Positions 30,966 through 45,100 of a DNA stretch of 64,000 bases are shown here, piece after piece. The stretch's first letter is position 1, and each line of letters opens with the position of its first letter. A program made the position numbers and the translations under genes. The notes beneath the pieces were generated by a model. The model was given only the letters and a program-made list of their open reading frames with translations, was not told the origin of the DNA and did no database searches. Source of the DNA: Haematococcus lacustris (taxonomy: Eukaryota; Chlorophyta; Chlorophyceae; Chlamydomonadales; Haematococcaceae); assembly GCA_030144725.1 (NCBI GenBank), contig JASKMD010000003.1, positions 4,539,890 to 4,603,889 on the forward strand. Direction: 5' to 3'.

Positions 30966-33650
30966 TAGGTCCCACACCGAGTCCGTGAGCTGCTCTGCAC
31001 CAGACGCCCCTGACGGCCCTGTCAGGCTGTGGACCTCCCCAGGAGCTCTCAAGACGGGCTGTGAGGGCAGCCCCAGCAGACCCTCAGCACCCCCTGCCCA
31101 GCCTTGATCCAGTACCCAGGCCTTGAAGCCTGTAACGTCGTAAGCAAGAGCTGCACCCTCTCCCTCCTCCTCCTCCTCCTCCTCCATCTCCTCCTCTTCC
31201 TCCTTCTCCTCCTCAGCCACAAAGTCATGGTCCTGGCTGCTTGGCACTGGGCTCGCCCCTCGCGGCACAACAGGTTGGGCTGCAGGGGAGGGAGCCACGA
31301 CAAGGTCTGGGTACGGCTCTGAAAACTGAGGCAGATGGGGTGCCGACCCCACCGCCCCTGGTGCTGCGCCCCCGGTGCCAGCTGCAGCTGTGGCCTGCAC
31401 TGCTGCCACTGCGTTGGCCACCTCCATGGCCGCCACAGCCGCATCCAATGCCGCAGACACGGTGGCTTGCATGCCTTGCATGGCTTGCATGGCGACCATG
31501 TTTTGCACGGCTTGCATGGTGGCGATGCCCTGCATGGTGTCTTGGGCGATGCTGCTCAAAGCCTGGTCATCATCAGACGTCCATACCTGGTGCATAACGC
31601 CAGAATGCTCTTTAGTGGCTGGACTTATTAATTGAGACTCAGACCAGGCAAGCTGCCCTTCTTTGCCGCCATAACGCCCCCCCATGCTGCTGCTGCTGCT
31701 GCTGCTGCTGCCAAGGTGGGGAGTGCGTTCCATGCGCAGCTGAGCATTGAGTGTGATGTGTGACAGGCTGTGCGCCAGCTGCTGTGCAGCTCCAGCCACA
31801 CCATGCGCTGTGAGGTCATGCCGGGGCTGGAGTACTTGCTGCCTGGGTGTCTGTTGCTGCGCTAGCACCCTTGCCATGGACAGGAGCCAGGGCAGCGACA
31901 GCAGGCGGGTGAAGGGCAGGGCGGCGGGGCGGGGCAGTGGGTTGGAAGGTGTGAGGTGGGTGGGTGCGTGGGAGGAGGGGCTGGTGCCTGAGGCAACCTG
32001 AGGTGTTGTCAGCGCAGCTAGGGAGGGCAGGGAGGCTGTGGCTGTGGCTGTGGCTGTGGCTGCAGGCTGTTCAGTGTTGACAGCAGCTGGGGGGAGGGGG
32101 GCGCTGATGGGCGTGGGGAGCTGCGGGTGGGTCGACACGTCCTGGGCTGCCAGCTGCGCTTCAGGAGCTGGGAGGGTGGTGGAGGTGAAGCTGGCCTGAC
32201 CCTGGAGAGGTGCTGGTGCAGGGGCAGGGGCTGGGACGAAAGGCTGAGCCATGGCTGGCGGCTGGCGCTCCCAGGCCTGCCACCAGGGGTCCAGGGCTCT
32301 GAGGTCCACCCCACCCCTGCTGCTGCTGCTGCTGCTGCCACCCTCCTCCCTCCCACCTCTGCTGCTGCTGCTGCTGCTGCCGCTGTTGTCAGGCGTTGTT
32401 AGGGCGCCTGCCTGCAGCGTGTGCACAGCATCGTCCACAGCCCTGCTGGCAGCCCCCAACCCCTGGCTCACAGACTCCAGCCCCCAGCGCAACCAGCCCA
32501 CAGCTGGCAGCGCAAGGCAGCGCCCCAGGCCCTGAGTACACACAAGGCCGTCAGCAGTGCCAGCCCCTGCCCCAGGCGCTGCCTGCTCCACATGCCCCAC
32601 TGTGGTCATGGCTGCTGCGCTGCCGCCCAAGCCAGCGGTGGGCTGGCTGCTGCCCTGGAGGCCGGTGTGCAGCTGCACTGCCACCAGCAGCAGGCCCAGG
32701 GAGGTCAGCAGCATGAGGGCCATGGCGGTGCAGTACAGCACCTCCTCCCGACTGAGCCAGCGGCCAACCCAGGGCTTGGGCTCAGGCTCGGTGGCGGACC
32801 CAGCCTGGCTGCTGGCTGTCCCGGTTCTTGCGCCGTGGGGGCTGCCGGGCAGTGGCTGGTATGAGGAGGGGTCAGCAGGGGAGGCTGCAGCGGGGTTGGT
32901 GGTGAAGAGGGTGTGGTGAGGTGCTGGAGGGGCAGGCTGCTGAGTGATGGGTGCTGCCAAGGGGTTGGTGAAGGAGGGGCATGGCAGGGTGAGCTTGGCT
33001 GGCTGGGGTGGGGCTGGGGTTGCACCTGCACACACACCCCATAGGTCGTTCATTACTGCATGCCCTGGATCCTGATCAGGCCAGCATTATAGCATTGGAG
33101 CCCATCACCTTTATGACAAGCACCAGCAGCGGCAGCCACAGCACCTTACTCAAACAGAGCTTCGAGCAAGGAAGCTAAAGCAAGGAGCAAGGAAGGAAGC
33201 TAAAGCCATGCAGCTGCAGCATGCTCTTTGCCCACCATTGCGGCTGAGCTGCCTTCGTCATGACACATGCAGTGCTGTCGCCAATACGTCGTGTGTTCGA
33301 CACCAAGTTTGCTCCCACCACGCTGCCTCATCGCTGCTGGCCACCACTTGCAAACCTCAGCAGCAGCTCACTCCAGCTCACTGACCCACCATCCTCCCCA
33401 GGAGCTATGTGGTAGCTGAGACACCCACCCATTACCCACACAGGTTTCACCCTGCTTACACCCAGCTGCCATGCCTGCAAGGACACCAGCCAGCAGCTGC
33501 AGACAACCCACCAGTGTGCACGGTAGGGTTGCGGTGTGGGGTCGCGCCCGAGCTCCTAAGCCACGCCTGCCGACGCCAGCTGCTGCTGCTATCGCGCTCA
33601 ACGCCGTTCTCCAAAAGGGGCTCAAGTGGGTTGTCGTCAACGGACGCCAT
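30345..33650 (-). CDS. Large single-pass membrane protein of unknown function
   Basis: A small first exon 33650-33512 (starts MASVDDNPLEPLLENGVE, ends in VHTG) joins in phase to one very long exon 33025-30345, giving about 940 residues. A Pro/Ala-rich N-terminal region is followed by WLSREEVLYC and one strong transmembrane helix (AMALMLLTSLGLLLVAVQLH). After it comes a long Ala/Gln/Ser-rich region with poly-Ser tracts, a Met/Ala/Gln heptad-like stretch, a Glu run (about 17 E) and an acidic, Trp-containing C-terminal part (EEEEEWLERLVSLQWEDEGR). The long open frame, in-phase splice and plausible helix argue for a real gene. No domain was recognised. A splice near 30510 could remove the last 50 residues. 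Confidence 0.6.
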
Positions 33651-34627
33651 CGCGACGTGCTCTGCGCACCACAACACGCACCACAATGGGGAGTCAGGCA
33701 GGAACATCGCAGCAGCATCGCTTGACACGTGGTCCGTCTCCTCACCTCGGACGTGGGTTTACAAGGTTATGCAAGCAGTAGTACCAGATGGACAGATGGT
33801 ACAGTGTTTGCGCAATGGTGGTTGGTGCGAAGTCTGAGCTCCGAGGTATCAGAGCGTGCACAGGTTCGCACGGGCGCTTCATGTCGCCGACGTGTCAAAG
33901 CGCCAATGTGTGTCGACACATCGCTGCGCACCGCATCGTGCCCCGGCGTCGTCCGTATCGCTCTTGAAGGAGCAGGGCATGAGGTAAGCCGCAGGATGGG
34001 CAGCAAGGTACAGGGCAGCAACGACCAGGCTAGCTTGGCCACGCTGGACAGCCAAGTTTCCACACAGACGCCACAATTCAGTCATTCAGCGGCAGCTCAC
34101 AGCGTAGAGCCACAGGCCTGCCACGCCACACTCAAACATGCCTGTCAACTGCTAGTACTGCCGCTTGTGGAAACTGTCGCATACATGCCCTCAAGTTGCT
34201 GCCACTCTCCAAGGGCAGGAGCCCCTCAGCCCCCATAGCCATCAGGGAGGGCTAACATACAGGGAGGCCACATACACTGTCTGACAGCCCAGCCCACTCC
34301 CATGCATTCCTAATTCCTCATAAGCACCGTATCATGTCATGGACAACGAGGTGTGATGTGCCAGGTGCCGCACATGGCATGAGATGCAAGCATGTGGCGC
34401 ATGCATGGGCACACCATGCTGGCCATGTCGGGGTGACCACTGCAGTAGTTGCCTAGTAGGCTCACATTGCCCTGCAGCCTCACCCTCCCATGCCCTCTCA
34501 CCCCCAGCCCCGCCCTCCCGCCCCCCCTCCCACCCACTCCCAGCCCCAGCCCCGCCCTCCCAGGCCCAGCCTTGCCCTCCTGGCTCACCCTTACACGCTG
34601 CTGCCTTAACCCACCCCCTCCATGCAG
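33651..34627. other. Divergent intergenic region; possible upstream exon
   Basis: Promoter region between the minus-strand membrane gene and plus-strand exons. An exon ending at about 33983 (before gtaagc), encoding either GVVRIALEGAGHE or, in another frame, SSVSLLKEQGM, could be the start of the next gene; the latter frame matches its phase. 34480-34570 is C-rich simple sequence. Confidence 0.3.
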
Positions 34628-35363
34628 GGTGCATGGCCAGAGATTGCAGCTGTGGCGTGCCCTGCTGGTCTGCTGCTGTGCCGCCACCGTGACCTGGACC
34701 TGCACGGCCATTCGCATGCAGCCTGTCCAGTCCTACCTGCACAGTCAGCCTCTCACACGGCTAGGGGAGGAGCAGCAGGGCAACAGGGTGGCTGCAGGGG
34801 CGCGCGCAACCCAGCAGCAGGGGAGTGGGGGCCTGGCAGAAGGCCAGGGGGAGCAGGGAGGTGGTGGGGGGGACCTGACAGGGGGGCAGCTGGGCCTGGA
34901 CTCAATCCTGGGTCAGCTTGAGGGGCAGGAGGGTGGGAGGCGGCTGCAGCAGCTGCGGCTCAAGGTGTTGACGCTGTCCACCGCATCGGGCTCCCCTTTC
35001 ACGCTAAGTGTGGCTGTCAACACGCTCAATGGCGTGGGCACCCCTGGTGGGTCCGGTCCCCCCACAGCTGAGCAGCCGTCACCCACCTGTCCTGACCTAC
35101 ACCTCTGACCGCCACCTCTGACCTCCACCTCTTACCTGGCTGTCCCCAATGCCCTGTGCTGCACTGCACTCCCTGTGTGCCATCATTCTTGGTGGGTGCT
35201 GTGCTCAGGTCGAGTGCGGCCCATCAACCCAAGCGTGGACCGCACCCAGGCCCAGGCTGCTCTGTGTGCCACCAGCGACCAGGCTCGCAGCTACCTCGCC
35301 AGCTGCCAAAACATCCCAGGCTTCGACCCGTCTACAACTTACCAGCCTGCTCCGTTAGGCTAG
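34628..35363 (+). CDS. Unidentified small protein with an N-terminal membrane segment (5' incomplete)
   Basis: Two exons join in phase: 34628-35046 and 35209-35363 (TAG at 35361). The first opens VHGQRLQLWRALLVCCCAAT, a signal-anchor-like hydrophobic segment. It continues through a Gly/Gln-rich linker to a more structured part (LQQLRLKVLTLSTASG, FTLSVAVNTLNGVGTPG). The second encodes RVRPINPSVDRTQAQAALC and ends in a Cys-containing tail (ARSYLASCQNIPGFDPS). One exon may lie upstream near 33900-33983. Not recognised; a type II or secreted protein is the simplest reading. Confidence 0.42.
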
Positions 35364-36197
35364 GCAGACTCATCCATCAAGTGGAGCCGTGTATTGGCTC
35401 ACAGGCTATGTAGGGCTTGAGCTATAGGACTGCGTAGGGCTGGAGCCACACCCGGCTTGGCTACGTGACTCAGAGCCACACATGCGTAAAGCATAGTTAT
35501 GCACATCCGACTTCTGGACCCTATAGCTAGATTAAGAGCTGTATTTGAACACAAGCTGCGAGCTCGTTATTGTAATGGCTACTGCCCGCGACCACCTGAA
35601 ATTGCCCAGGGCGATGCTCAATTGTAAGATATCTCCATTGTCACATCGTGACTCTACCAAGCCACTCGACTCGACCACCTCCCAGCGCTACAAAACCCCA
35701 ACCTTGACCCTATCCTTAACCCTTTGAACTGGAGGACTCTGGCGGCTCTTCCAGTAGGGCTCTTCCAGTAGGGCAAACTGGGGAGCTGTAGGTTGAGCTG
35801 ACCCGGCTTGCGCGTGATTCATCCACCGTCACCACTAGCCCTGCTGGATATTGCCTCGCTGCCTTTCTCACTACCTGCCTGACTGGGGCACTCATGGCGC
35901 CGCTGCCAATCAAGCCTCATTTGCCATTCTTATCGACCAGGGGTTGACATCATGGCTGGAGAAGGACCCTAACCCGCTGTGCGACATTGGAAGCGAACGG
36001 TAACATTTGAATGGCGCATGGATTCAACCCTTGGACACACGGCCGCTTACCTAATCCTTACGCGCTTGCCTCCAGCGAGCTTAGGGTACGTTCCACGCCC
36101 GCAATCGCGACGTGTGCTACAGCAGCGTCTTAGAACATCGTACCCGGCACTTGTATTTGCGTAGCTGTAGCAAACCGCCTGCAGCGCCCAGACGACA
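35364..36197. other. Intergenic, no gene recognised
   Basis: No exon seen. A 13-bp direct repeat (gctcttccagtaggg) is present at about 35744-35773. The right part is the presumed promoter/5' UTR of the ABC transporter gene. Confidence 0.35.
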
Positions 36198-39100
36198 ATG
36201 TCGGACCTGGGGCTTCCCATTGTCACGCTGACGACCCAGCCTAGTGATACCCAGCCGCGCAAACAAGCGTCGGAGTTCAATGCCAGCCTGGCCACTTCAA
36301 CGCAATGCCAGGTGCGTGCAGGCTTAGCGAGGCGCGGTGATGCGAATGGCCGGAGATGCAAGCAGTTGACTTGCTTGGCTGGGCCGGCAGCGTCCTAGTC
36401 GCATGGCTGGCACCCCGGGCGTGTCTGTGTTGTCTGTTGTCACCTACCATCACAACCGTTGCTGTACCCTAGTGGCAGCGTGACAGCAAGCACATGGGCA
36501 AGGCTTCCTCCCATAGCATGGTGCATGTTGGCGTTTTCTTCCTGCAGCTGGTCTATGAGAACCTTTGCTTCTCTGTCGTGGTCAAAGAGCCTGGGAAGAA
36601 GACCAAGACCAAGAAAGACATCATCAAAGGCATCAGCGGCATAATCCAGCCTGCCCGGCTTACTGCAGTCATGGGGGCCTCAGGCGCAGGGAAGGTGGGG
36701 CTGGCACCCTACGCTTGCCTCGTGTTGCATAGGGCTGCAGCCACCTACTGCTTAGAATCCAACCTAGACATCATTCCTGGACCTAGACACTAGGCACAAT
36801 AAGGCACGGCCGCAGCAATCCACATCATCAGCCACAGTTTGTGCAGCCTGCAAGTTGGCACAACTGAACCGTCCATTCCAGCGCAGCGTAGTGTTTCATG
36901 AAAGTAAGGCATGCCCTGGTTGCCTATGGCATGCAGACAAGTCTCCTGAACCTCCTGGCTGGTCACGTGTCCAACCAGTCAGGAGTGTCAGGCAGCATCT
37001 CGGTGAATGGAGAGGACATGATGGGAGGCCGCATGCGCACCATCAGCGGCTTTGTGCACCAGGTGAGGCAAGGTGAGGGAGGGCGGCAGTGCAGCGGGTC
37101 AAGGGTTGAGAGCAGGCAGGCAACACAAGTCAGGCAGTGTGTGTGCGTGTGAGATTGAGTGAGTGTGTTTGAGTGTGTGGTGTAATCTCACTAGGGTGTG
37201 CCCTTCCCTATGACACCCCAGTGTTTGTACTGCTGCCTCTGCTCTATCACCCTCTGCCTTTGTCATGGCTCTGCGAGGATGCTGCTGTTAGATGGGTGGA
37301 GCAACACCAGCAGGGTAGGCGTGGGAGGGGCTGACAGCTTGCCTGTGGCATACCTCCGGCCAGTCACCCTCTGATTTTGTGATGGCCCTGCTAATCTGTT
37401 CTATGGATGCCGATGCAACACCAGCAGGGTAGGCGTGGGAGGGGCCGACACTGTGCCATGCGGATGCTGCAGGGCAGGCCTGTGTCAGGCACTTATGCGT
37501 ATGCTCTGTAAGCCACCCTGGAGTCAAAAGCTCTGTCAGCGTCTGTATAGCGTGTGATATAGCTAGAGTCAGATGAGGAGTCACCTGCAGTGAAGCTCTG
37601 TCAGTGTGTGCTAACAGCCCCTTGAGGGTGACCTTGTTCTAAGTCATAGTGCCGCATTAGGTCTCCAAGGCCCTCAAGAGTGACCTCCCCCCTCCTCCCC
37701 AAAAGGCTGTAGTCCAGTCAAGAGAAGCCCAGTCAAGAGTAGTCCAGTCAAGAATCACCATAAAGAGGGTTGTTGTATATGTGTGCTGACAGATGTGTGG
37801 CAGTATGATCTGCATATGCTTAGGCAGTAGTGGCGCATGACCCTAGACATGGGCATCGCAAGGGTTTAAGGTAGCTCCACAGCCCTCCAGCATGCAGCTA
37901 TTGTTGTTTGGTTGGCTCCCAGACTTCCCACAAGCAGCGCCCCATCCAGATGTTTCATCGTGTTCATCATGACTAGGCTGCCCTCCAGCATACAGCTGTT
38001 GTGGTGGTGGGGCTGCAGGAGGACGTGATCCTGGAGACCATGACAGTGCGGGAGGCTTTGCTGTTCGCCGCCCACCTGAAGCTGCCCAAAACCATGGCCA
38101 CAGAGGACAAGGTGAGGGGCGGCTCAGGGCCAGCGGGGCTGCCAGCAGCAGCAGCTAAAGCCACGGTCCACACGCTTGGAGGCCGGTGGGCAAATCGGAG
38201 GGTAAAGGTGATGCCTCACACGCCCCCACGCCCCACGCCTAAGATTGGGATCGATGTAGAAAGAACCACGCTGATGGTGGTGGTGGTGTTGGAAGAGCCA
38301 GGGTGGTTGTGGTGATGGGGGAGCACCTGCCGGGCTGTGAGCCTCAAGAGACTGGGCTAGAGGCTACAGCTATAGCACCAATGCCACGCATCAGGCATGC
38401 GAGCAACAACTGACAAAGCTCTCCCAAACACATGGCTGCAGCCAGCAAGGCTGTGTTGTGATTGTGATGGTGCAGCGACTGCTGCTACTGCTGCTACTCC
38501 TGCTGCTTCCCAGGCTTAGGCTCAGGCTGTTGCATTGTATGGTCCTTTGGCTGCTGCTAGTGCTTGTGCTGCAAGTGCGGCTGTGGGTGCTGATGCGGCT
38601 GTTCATGGTGCTGTGTGCTGCAGGCCAAGCGCGCCCTTGACATTGCCCACCTGCTGAACCTGACCAAGAGCCTGGACAGCCGGGTGGGCTCCGCAGGCAA
38701 CAAGGGCATCAGCGGAGGTGGGTGCCCGACTAGGCTCTTGCTAGCTGCTCTGACACCAAGCTCTGCTGGTTACGTGCCCAATGCCCAGCAGACTCACCAG
38801 GCTATCAGAGCCATCAGTGTAGAGCAGAGGGCCACACTTGTGCAGGTTGTCGAGTCAGTGCAGCCATGCTGGCAGCTAGCGAGTTTGAAGCCCAGCAGCC
38901 ATACCAGGCTGGTGGCTCAGTGGTGTGGCCCTTGCTCCTTGCCATGTAAGGCCATCACCCTAGCATGCATGGCTGTGCTCAATTAGGGAGCTAGGTGTCA
39001 GCGGGTGACCCAACAGCAAGGATGTGTTTGGGCTGTGGGTCCATGGTCCAGGCTCTTGCTAGTTGCTCAGACACCTAGCTCTGCTGATCGCATGCCCAAT

Positions 39101-42100
39101 GCCCAATGTGGGAACCAACAGCGCATGGGACCCTGGCTAAGGAGCTCTTGACTCTTCCCAATCCCCTTACAGCTAAGGCTTCCTAGCACCCCAGCCTGTC
39201 TACCTTGTGCTGACTAACCACTGCCCCTTGCTGACTACTCGACCTGTGGCACCTCGCCAGGTCTGACTGTCGGCTGCCAGTTGTCCTGCAGCTGCAGCAG
39301 CAATAGGGCACATTCTGATGGTACACCTCTTGACCTCAACCCCCTCTCGTCCATCTCCCTTCCCACAGCCCGCCTTGCTATGGTGTGCAGCAGCAGGGGT
39401 GTGAGTGACAGCATATACGTCACTGCCAACCTATTCTGGTGCTTTGAGGCTTGCTGGCTGCAGGGGAGAAGCGGCGGCTGAGCCTGGGCATGGAGATGGT
39501 GACCAACCCCAGCATCATGTTCCTGGACGAGCCAACCTCAGGCCTTGACTCCTTCACAGCGCACAAGGTGGCTGGTGGCGGCTGCAGCTGCAGCTAGAGG
39601 GACATCACATGGGCAGCAGCACTTGTTGCAGCGCAACATGGTGGTACTGGAACACACACAGCTGCCACACCACAGCCAGCCTCAGCCACCTGTGCTGCAA
39701 TCATTGATTACACACTGACCTCTCACAATTGTATGTGTGTATGTGAGCGCATAAAGCTGGCACAAAGGTTGCAAGCACGTCCGTCGTGGGCATGCGTGGT
39801 GCTTTCAGCCACAGCCACCACAGCCATGTTGCACCACAGCCATGTTACATTCGTGGTCCACTCAGCCACAGCCACCCATGATGTTGCACCACAGCCATCA
39901 AAACCAATTGCGGCAAACACAGCCCAGCTACAGGGGCATCTGCATCTGAAGCACTCGTGCCTTGTTCGCATACGGTTTGCCCGCACTGCTCACGGCAGCA
40001 TGTTACATGTGAGGCATACTGCGCGTGCCTTGTACTTGCATGACAACTGGCGTAAGAAGAGAGTGAGGGTGACTGGGTGACTTGTGTTGCAGGTGGCTTC
40101 CATCCTGGCCACCGTGGCGCACAAGTACCAGCGCACCATTGTGTGAGTGCAGTGTGAGGGCGTGCTGGCAAAGTGGCTTGGTTGAGCAGGCAGGCGGCAG
40201 GCAGGCAGGCTCCGACCCTCATCAGCCTGGCCCTGGCTATACCTCCTGCATGACAGCTGCCTGTCTCCCCAACATCGGCTCTGCACCCTTGGCCTCCCCC
40301 TCACCAGCTGCTGACCATGCTCATTGTTGACCATAGTGGGCCCCAGTGTTTGTTTTCGCGCTAGATATAGCTTTCGCTATGAATGCCATGTTTTAGAGGG
40401 AGGGTTTTAGAGGGCACCATAGTAAGCCCATGCCAAATTGGCCACGTCCTTGCCACATCACTGTGCCACATCATTGTGCCACGATGTTGTGCCACATCCG
40501 CCTACCCGGCTACTCAGCTGTGTTCACCGTATTTCCTTGGCTCTGTGGCTCCACGCTTCCCATTGCTGGCCCTTTGGCCTGCCTTCCACCTGTAGGATGT
40601 CATGCAGCGAGGGGGTGGCCACCCACTCTCACCACATGGACTGGGCTGCATTGGGAGGAGGAGCCCCTCCTGCAGGCCCCTTGCATGTCCCTTACTTTAT
40701 GGGCTCTGTGTGGCTGTGGGGTCTGTGTGGTCATTGTGGCCTTGTGGGCCTTGTGGGCTAGCTTATAGCAGCAAAGACAAATGTTCATACTGTGGCTGGT
40801 CTGACTCTGCCTGGCCCTGGCTGCCCCTGCAGGTGCACCATCCACCAGCCCTCCTCAGAGGTGTTCGCCCTGTTTGATGATGTCATTGTGCTGGCTGAGG
40901 GGAGTGTGGTGTACCATGGCCCAGTGCCCCGCATGGTTGCCTACTTTGACGCCCTGGGCTACAGCTGCCCTGACAACTGGAACCCCACCGACTTCCTGTT
41001 TATGCAAGTGCTGCATGCAGGTCAGTTGTGGGGGCCGCATGCAGATGCAGCAACCATGGGGTGAACCATCAGTGCATGCATGCGTCATGTGCCTGAGCCT
41101 GAGCCTTGGCGTGAATCCACCCACAACTTCAGCACAGGGGATGGCTGCCAGCCAGCGACACGTAGTGCCAATGCAGCATGTCACGCAATGAGCTATTGGC
41201 TAGTCCTGCATGTGAAGCCTGTGCATGTAAACCGTATTTTGTCCTCGTCACATATCGTCATGCAGCTCTCCTATCTTTAAGTAGAATGGCTGGCTGCTGT
41301 TGGCTTGCCTGTTCAGGCATCAAGGCCAGTGACAGTGTGCTTGACTTTACAAAGGTCGGGCATGAGGAGGGGCAGGGAGACCGGGGCAGTGCCGCAGCGC
41401 GCGATGAAAGCGCCCGCATCAAGGGCCTGCTGGCTGCTTGGAAGGAGAGTGAGGAGGCCAAGGAGCTGGCCAGGTAGGGCCATGTGGGGGTGGGGGTGGT
41501 ATTGGGGGCCATGGGGGAGTGGGGTCAGGTGGGGCCCATGTAGACGTTGGGGTGGGGGGCCCCATGGGGGATGGGGTGGGGTGGGGGGCCAGGTGGGGCT
41601 GGTTAGTGCCACATGCATTGTCGACAAGCTACCCGCACTACCTGGTCCAAGCTGACCACCCCGCGGCTGCAGCAGCAGCGCTCCAGCTGACCTATGGCTG
41701 AGTTGTCCACCTCCTCCCAGCCCAGCTTAAGCCGTCAGGCCTTGGCCGTGACTGCAGCAGCGGTCAACGCACTTGCCTTGGCAGGCTCCAGCACTGTTGG
41801 CAGGCCCTACTAGGCCAGCTCCTTCCATGACGCCCTCATCCCCCTAACAGCAAAGCATGGGGCTGTCGACGTGAATGTCAGGGCTGGGTGGGGCTGTATC
41901 CAACTATCAGCACCTCACCCCACCCAGTGCACCTGCACCTCTCCCCACCCCACGCCCCTGCACCCATCCCCTCCTGTACCTGGCCCCACCCCATGGCCCT
42001 GATGGGAGCAATGGGTGGCTATATGCCTTGTGCTATATGGAGTTCACAGCCCAGGTCTCCCCACCCTACGCCCGTGTACCTACTCCCATTGCACTTGGGC

Positions 42101-45100
42101 CCTAAAGAAGCAATGGGTGCCTCTATGCGGTGCCGTTCACAGCCCCCTGGCAGCCTCAGCTGCACCCTGAGCGAGGGTATGTGCATGTGCGTTGCAGCAA
42201 CGCTGGCAGGTGGATGCCATGCCCTGCTATGTGGTGGTGATGGCGATGATGGTGGTGGACCTGTGCAGTGTCTTGGCTCGGCGGGACCTGATCACCAGTG
42301 GTGTGCACGATGACTCCGTGAAGACCAGAGCTGGCTTCATCACCGAGTTCTCACAGCTGGCCATCCGTGCCAGCAACAACGTGTTCCGCAACAACCTCAT
42401 CCTCAAGGTGAACTGGGCCCTGGGGCTGGCCATGTAGGATGGCCATGGCTGCAGAAGCAGGGTCAGGGTCTGGGCACCAGAGTGGGTCTCAGAACCACCC
42501 AGGCCACCGATCCAAGGCCACCACCCTGAGCCCCTGATCCAAGCCGTATGTACCAAGCCTACTGCCCAACCCCACAGGCCTGAGAGTGCTCTATGGTATC
42601 CCTTGGTCTCGGAGTCCTTAGGGTTGAGAGTCTTCAGGGCTGAGAGCATGTACCCAGCCATGGTTTACTGCCAGGCTGAATCCCTAGGAAGCTATGAGCT
42701 GCATCAGGTTGGTCAGGCGGGGCATCAGTATCTCGCTGCTTGACATTGGGCAGCAGAAACACGCAGAGGTACAGCAAGTGGTAGGGCGTCAGCAGACACA
42801 GAACAACTACAGCAGCTGCACCTCCCCTCTGCTCACTCAGTATCCTTACGTTACTGGCACACGGGTGCCTCCTCATGCTGCCCTTGCTTCCCTTGAGACT
42901 GTCTGCCTGCCTGCTGGAACCCATTGCTGAGTTGCTCACCTGGGCCCCTGGCTCTTGTTGCTCTGGTGACAGTCACATATGGCCCCTGGTCTGTCCACCA
43001 CTCTCACCGCTGCTCTCACCCCCTGCTGTTTGGTGAGCAGAGCAAGGTCGCCCAGACAGTGTGCCTGGCGCTGGTGGTGGGCCTCGTGTTCCTGCGCCTG
43101 GGCAACGACGCCAAGTCCGTGCAGGACAGGCAAGGCAGCCTGTTCTTCATCGTGGTGCAGGTGAGCAGCATGACAGCAAGCAGACAGCGACCTTACATTA
43201 TACAAGCAAAACATGTCTTATGACTTATATATACAGTACTACTGTCATTTGTTGTACAAGCAAATCATGTGTAGTGAAATCTATGCAACCAGTTTGCATT
43301 CTGGTGCCCTGTCTGGTTCCCTGCAGGCCTTCTTTGGGAGCCTGATGGGCGCCCTCACCGTGTTTGGCATGGAGCGGGCCATCTTCCAGCGCGAGCACAG
43401 CTCCAAGCTATACGGCCTGTCCAGCTACTTCAGCTCCCGCTTCCTGGTCGAGCTGCCCTCACACATCTTCCTGCCCATCCTGTCATGGTGAGGGTCTCTA
43501 GGTCCATCAGCGGCACGGTGGGAGAGGACAGGCCACTTGGTGGCTCTAGCGCCATGGTAGGGTTGGTATCAGGTGGACAGCCTAGTCACCTGCAATGTGG
43601 CTGATGCTGGTGTGGGCAACAGGATTTATCTATTCACAACAGCTGACCTATGCAGGCAGTGGGATTGGCTGAGGGCTATTCAACGCACAATACAACTGTG
43701 ATCCAGTATGCTACTCCACCTCCACTGCCACCCCGAGCAACATGCCCTCCAAGCTGCCCTCCATGTTTTTGTGCTACCTCTCACTGCAGCCTCATCATGT
43801 ACTGGATGATTGGGTACCAGAACACGTCAGACCACTTCTGGTGGTTTGCGCTGATCATCATCTTGGTGGATTTGAGGTGAGCTTGCACACCTCTGCCCCG
43901 CCGGGCAGCGTGGGGCCAAGCAGCCAGCAGGAGTACATACCACGGCACTGTGGGGCCACCCCCACTGGGTCTCCCTACACTAACCTGCCTGATATGATTT
44001 GACCTGATCTGATCTGCCAGACCCAGTACCTTCCTCCACCTTTCACCATGTACCTGAACACATGGAGCCTGTGTTGGCCTTTATAGCCTAGCCCTGTCTC
44101 AGCTGCAGCTCTGCTGATGGTGCCCTTGGAGCGCTGCATCTTCACTGATTTCACTGCATGGCAGGCCCAATGCCAGCCTGACCTGTGTTTTGCTGGGGGT
44201 GGTGGTGTGTCTGCAGTGGCACCTCCCTGGGCATCCTCATCGCCTGCATTTTTGGTGAGACCGCGGTAGTGGGCTGGAAGACATGCTGTGGCACACATGT
44301 GCTTGCTGTGTTGCTGTACCAGAGGTCAGCATTGTCATCGTCATTGTCATTGCCTGGCTTACGCCGGCGGACACCCACCTCAACATATGCCAAGACTATG
44401 AGTAGAGCATAGCATCCACTGCAGCAGTACACCATGTCACCCATCCTTGTCCCATCCTGGTCCTGAACCTTTTCCTCATGAGGATGCATGGATGCAAGAT
44501 GCATCGTCACATGGCAGCACTTGCACATGGACTAAGCCTTGTTGTAGCCTCATCTTGACTGTCTGCAAGCCATGACCAGCTGCTGCTCCTTGCTCGCAGA
44601 CAACATCAAGATGGCGCTGACTGTGCAGCCGCTGGTGCTCATGCCTCTCACTGTGTTCAGTGGCTTCTTCATCAACAGGTCAGTCCCAAACACCTGCCCT
44701 GACCCTGCCCTGTTCCTGGTTGGCCCCTGCCTTGCCGCTGCTCCTGGTTCAGCCCTGCTCCTGGTTGCCTCTGCCCTGCTCTTGCCCCTGCCATGCCCTT
44801 TGCTCTGCTCCTGGCATGCTGCATCTGAAGGCCTCACCTGGCCCCTGCTGTTTTTCTGTGCCTGCAGCCAGAGTCTAGGCTGGTGGTTCAGATGGATTTC
44901 ATTCGTGAGCCCCATGAAGTATGCCTTCATCGCACTGGCCAAGAACGAGTTCTCTGGCCTGCGGCTAGAGTGTGACGAGTGAGTGACACCACCCTCCACA
45001 TCATCTCCCGCACCACCCTCCACATCATCTCCCGCACCAAATACAGGCTTGTCTAGAGAGAGGAGCACTAGAGGGTCCCTTCAGACCCACTGCAGCGCAG

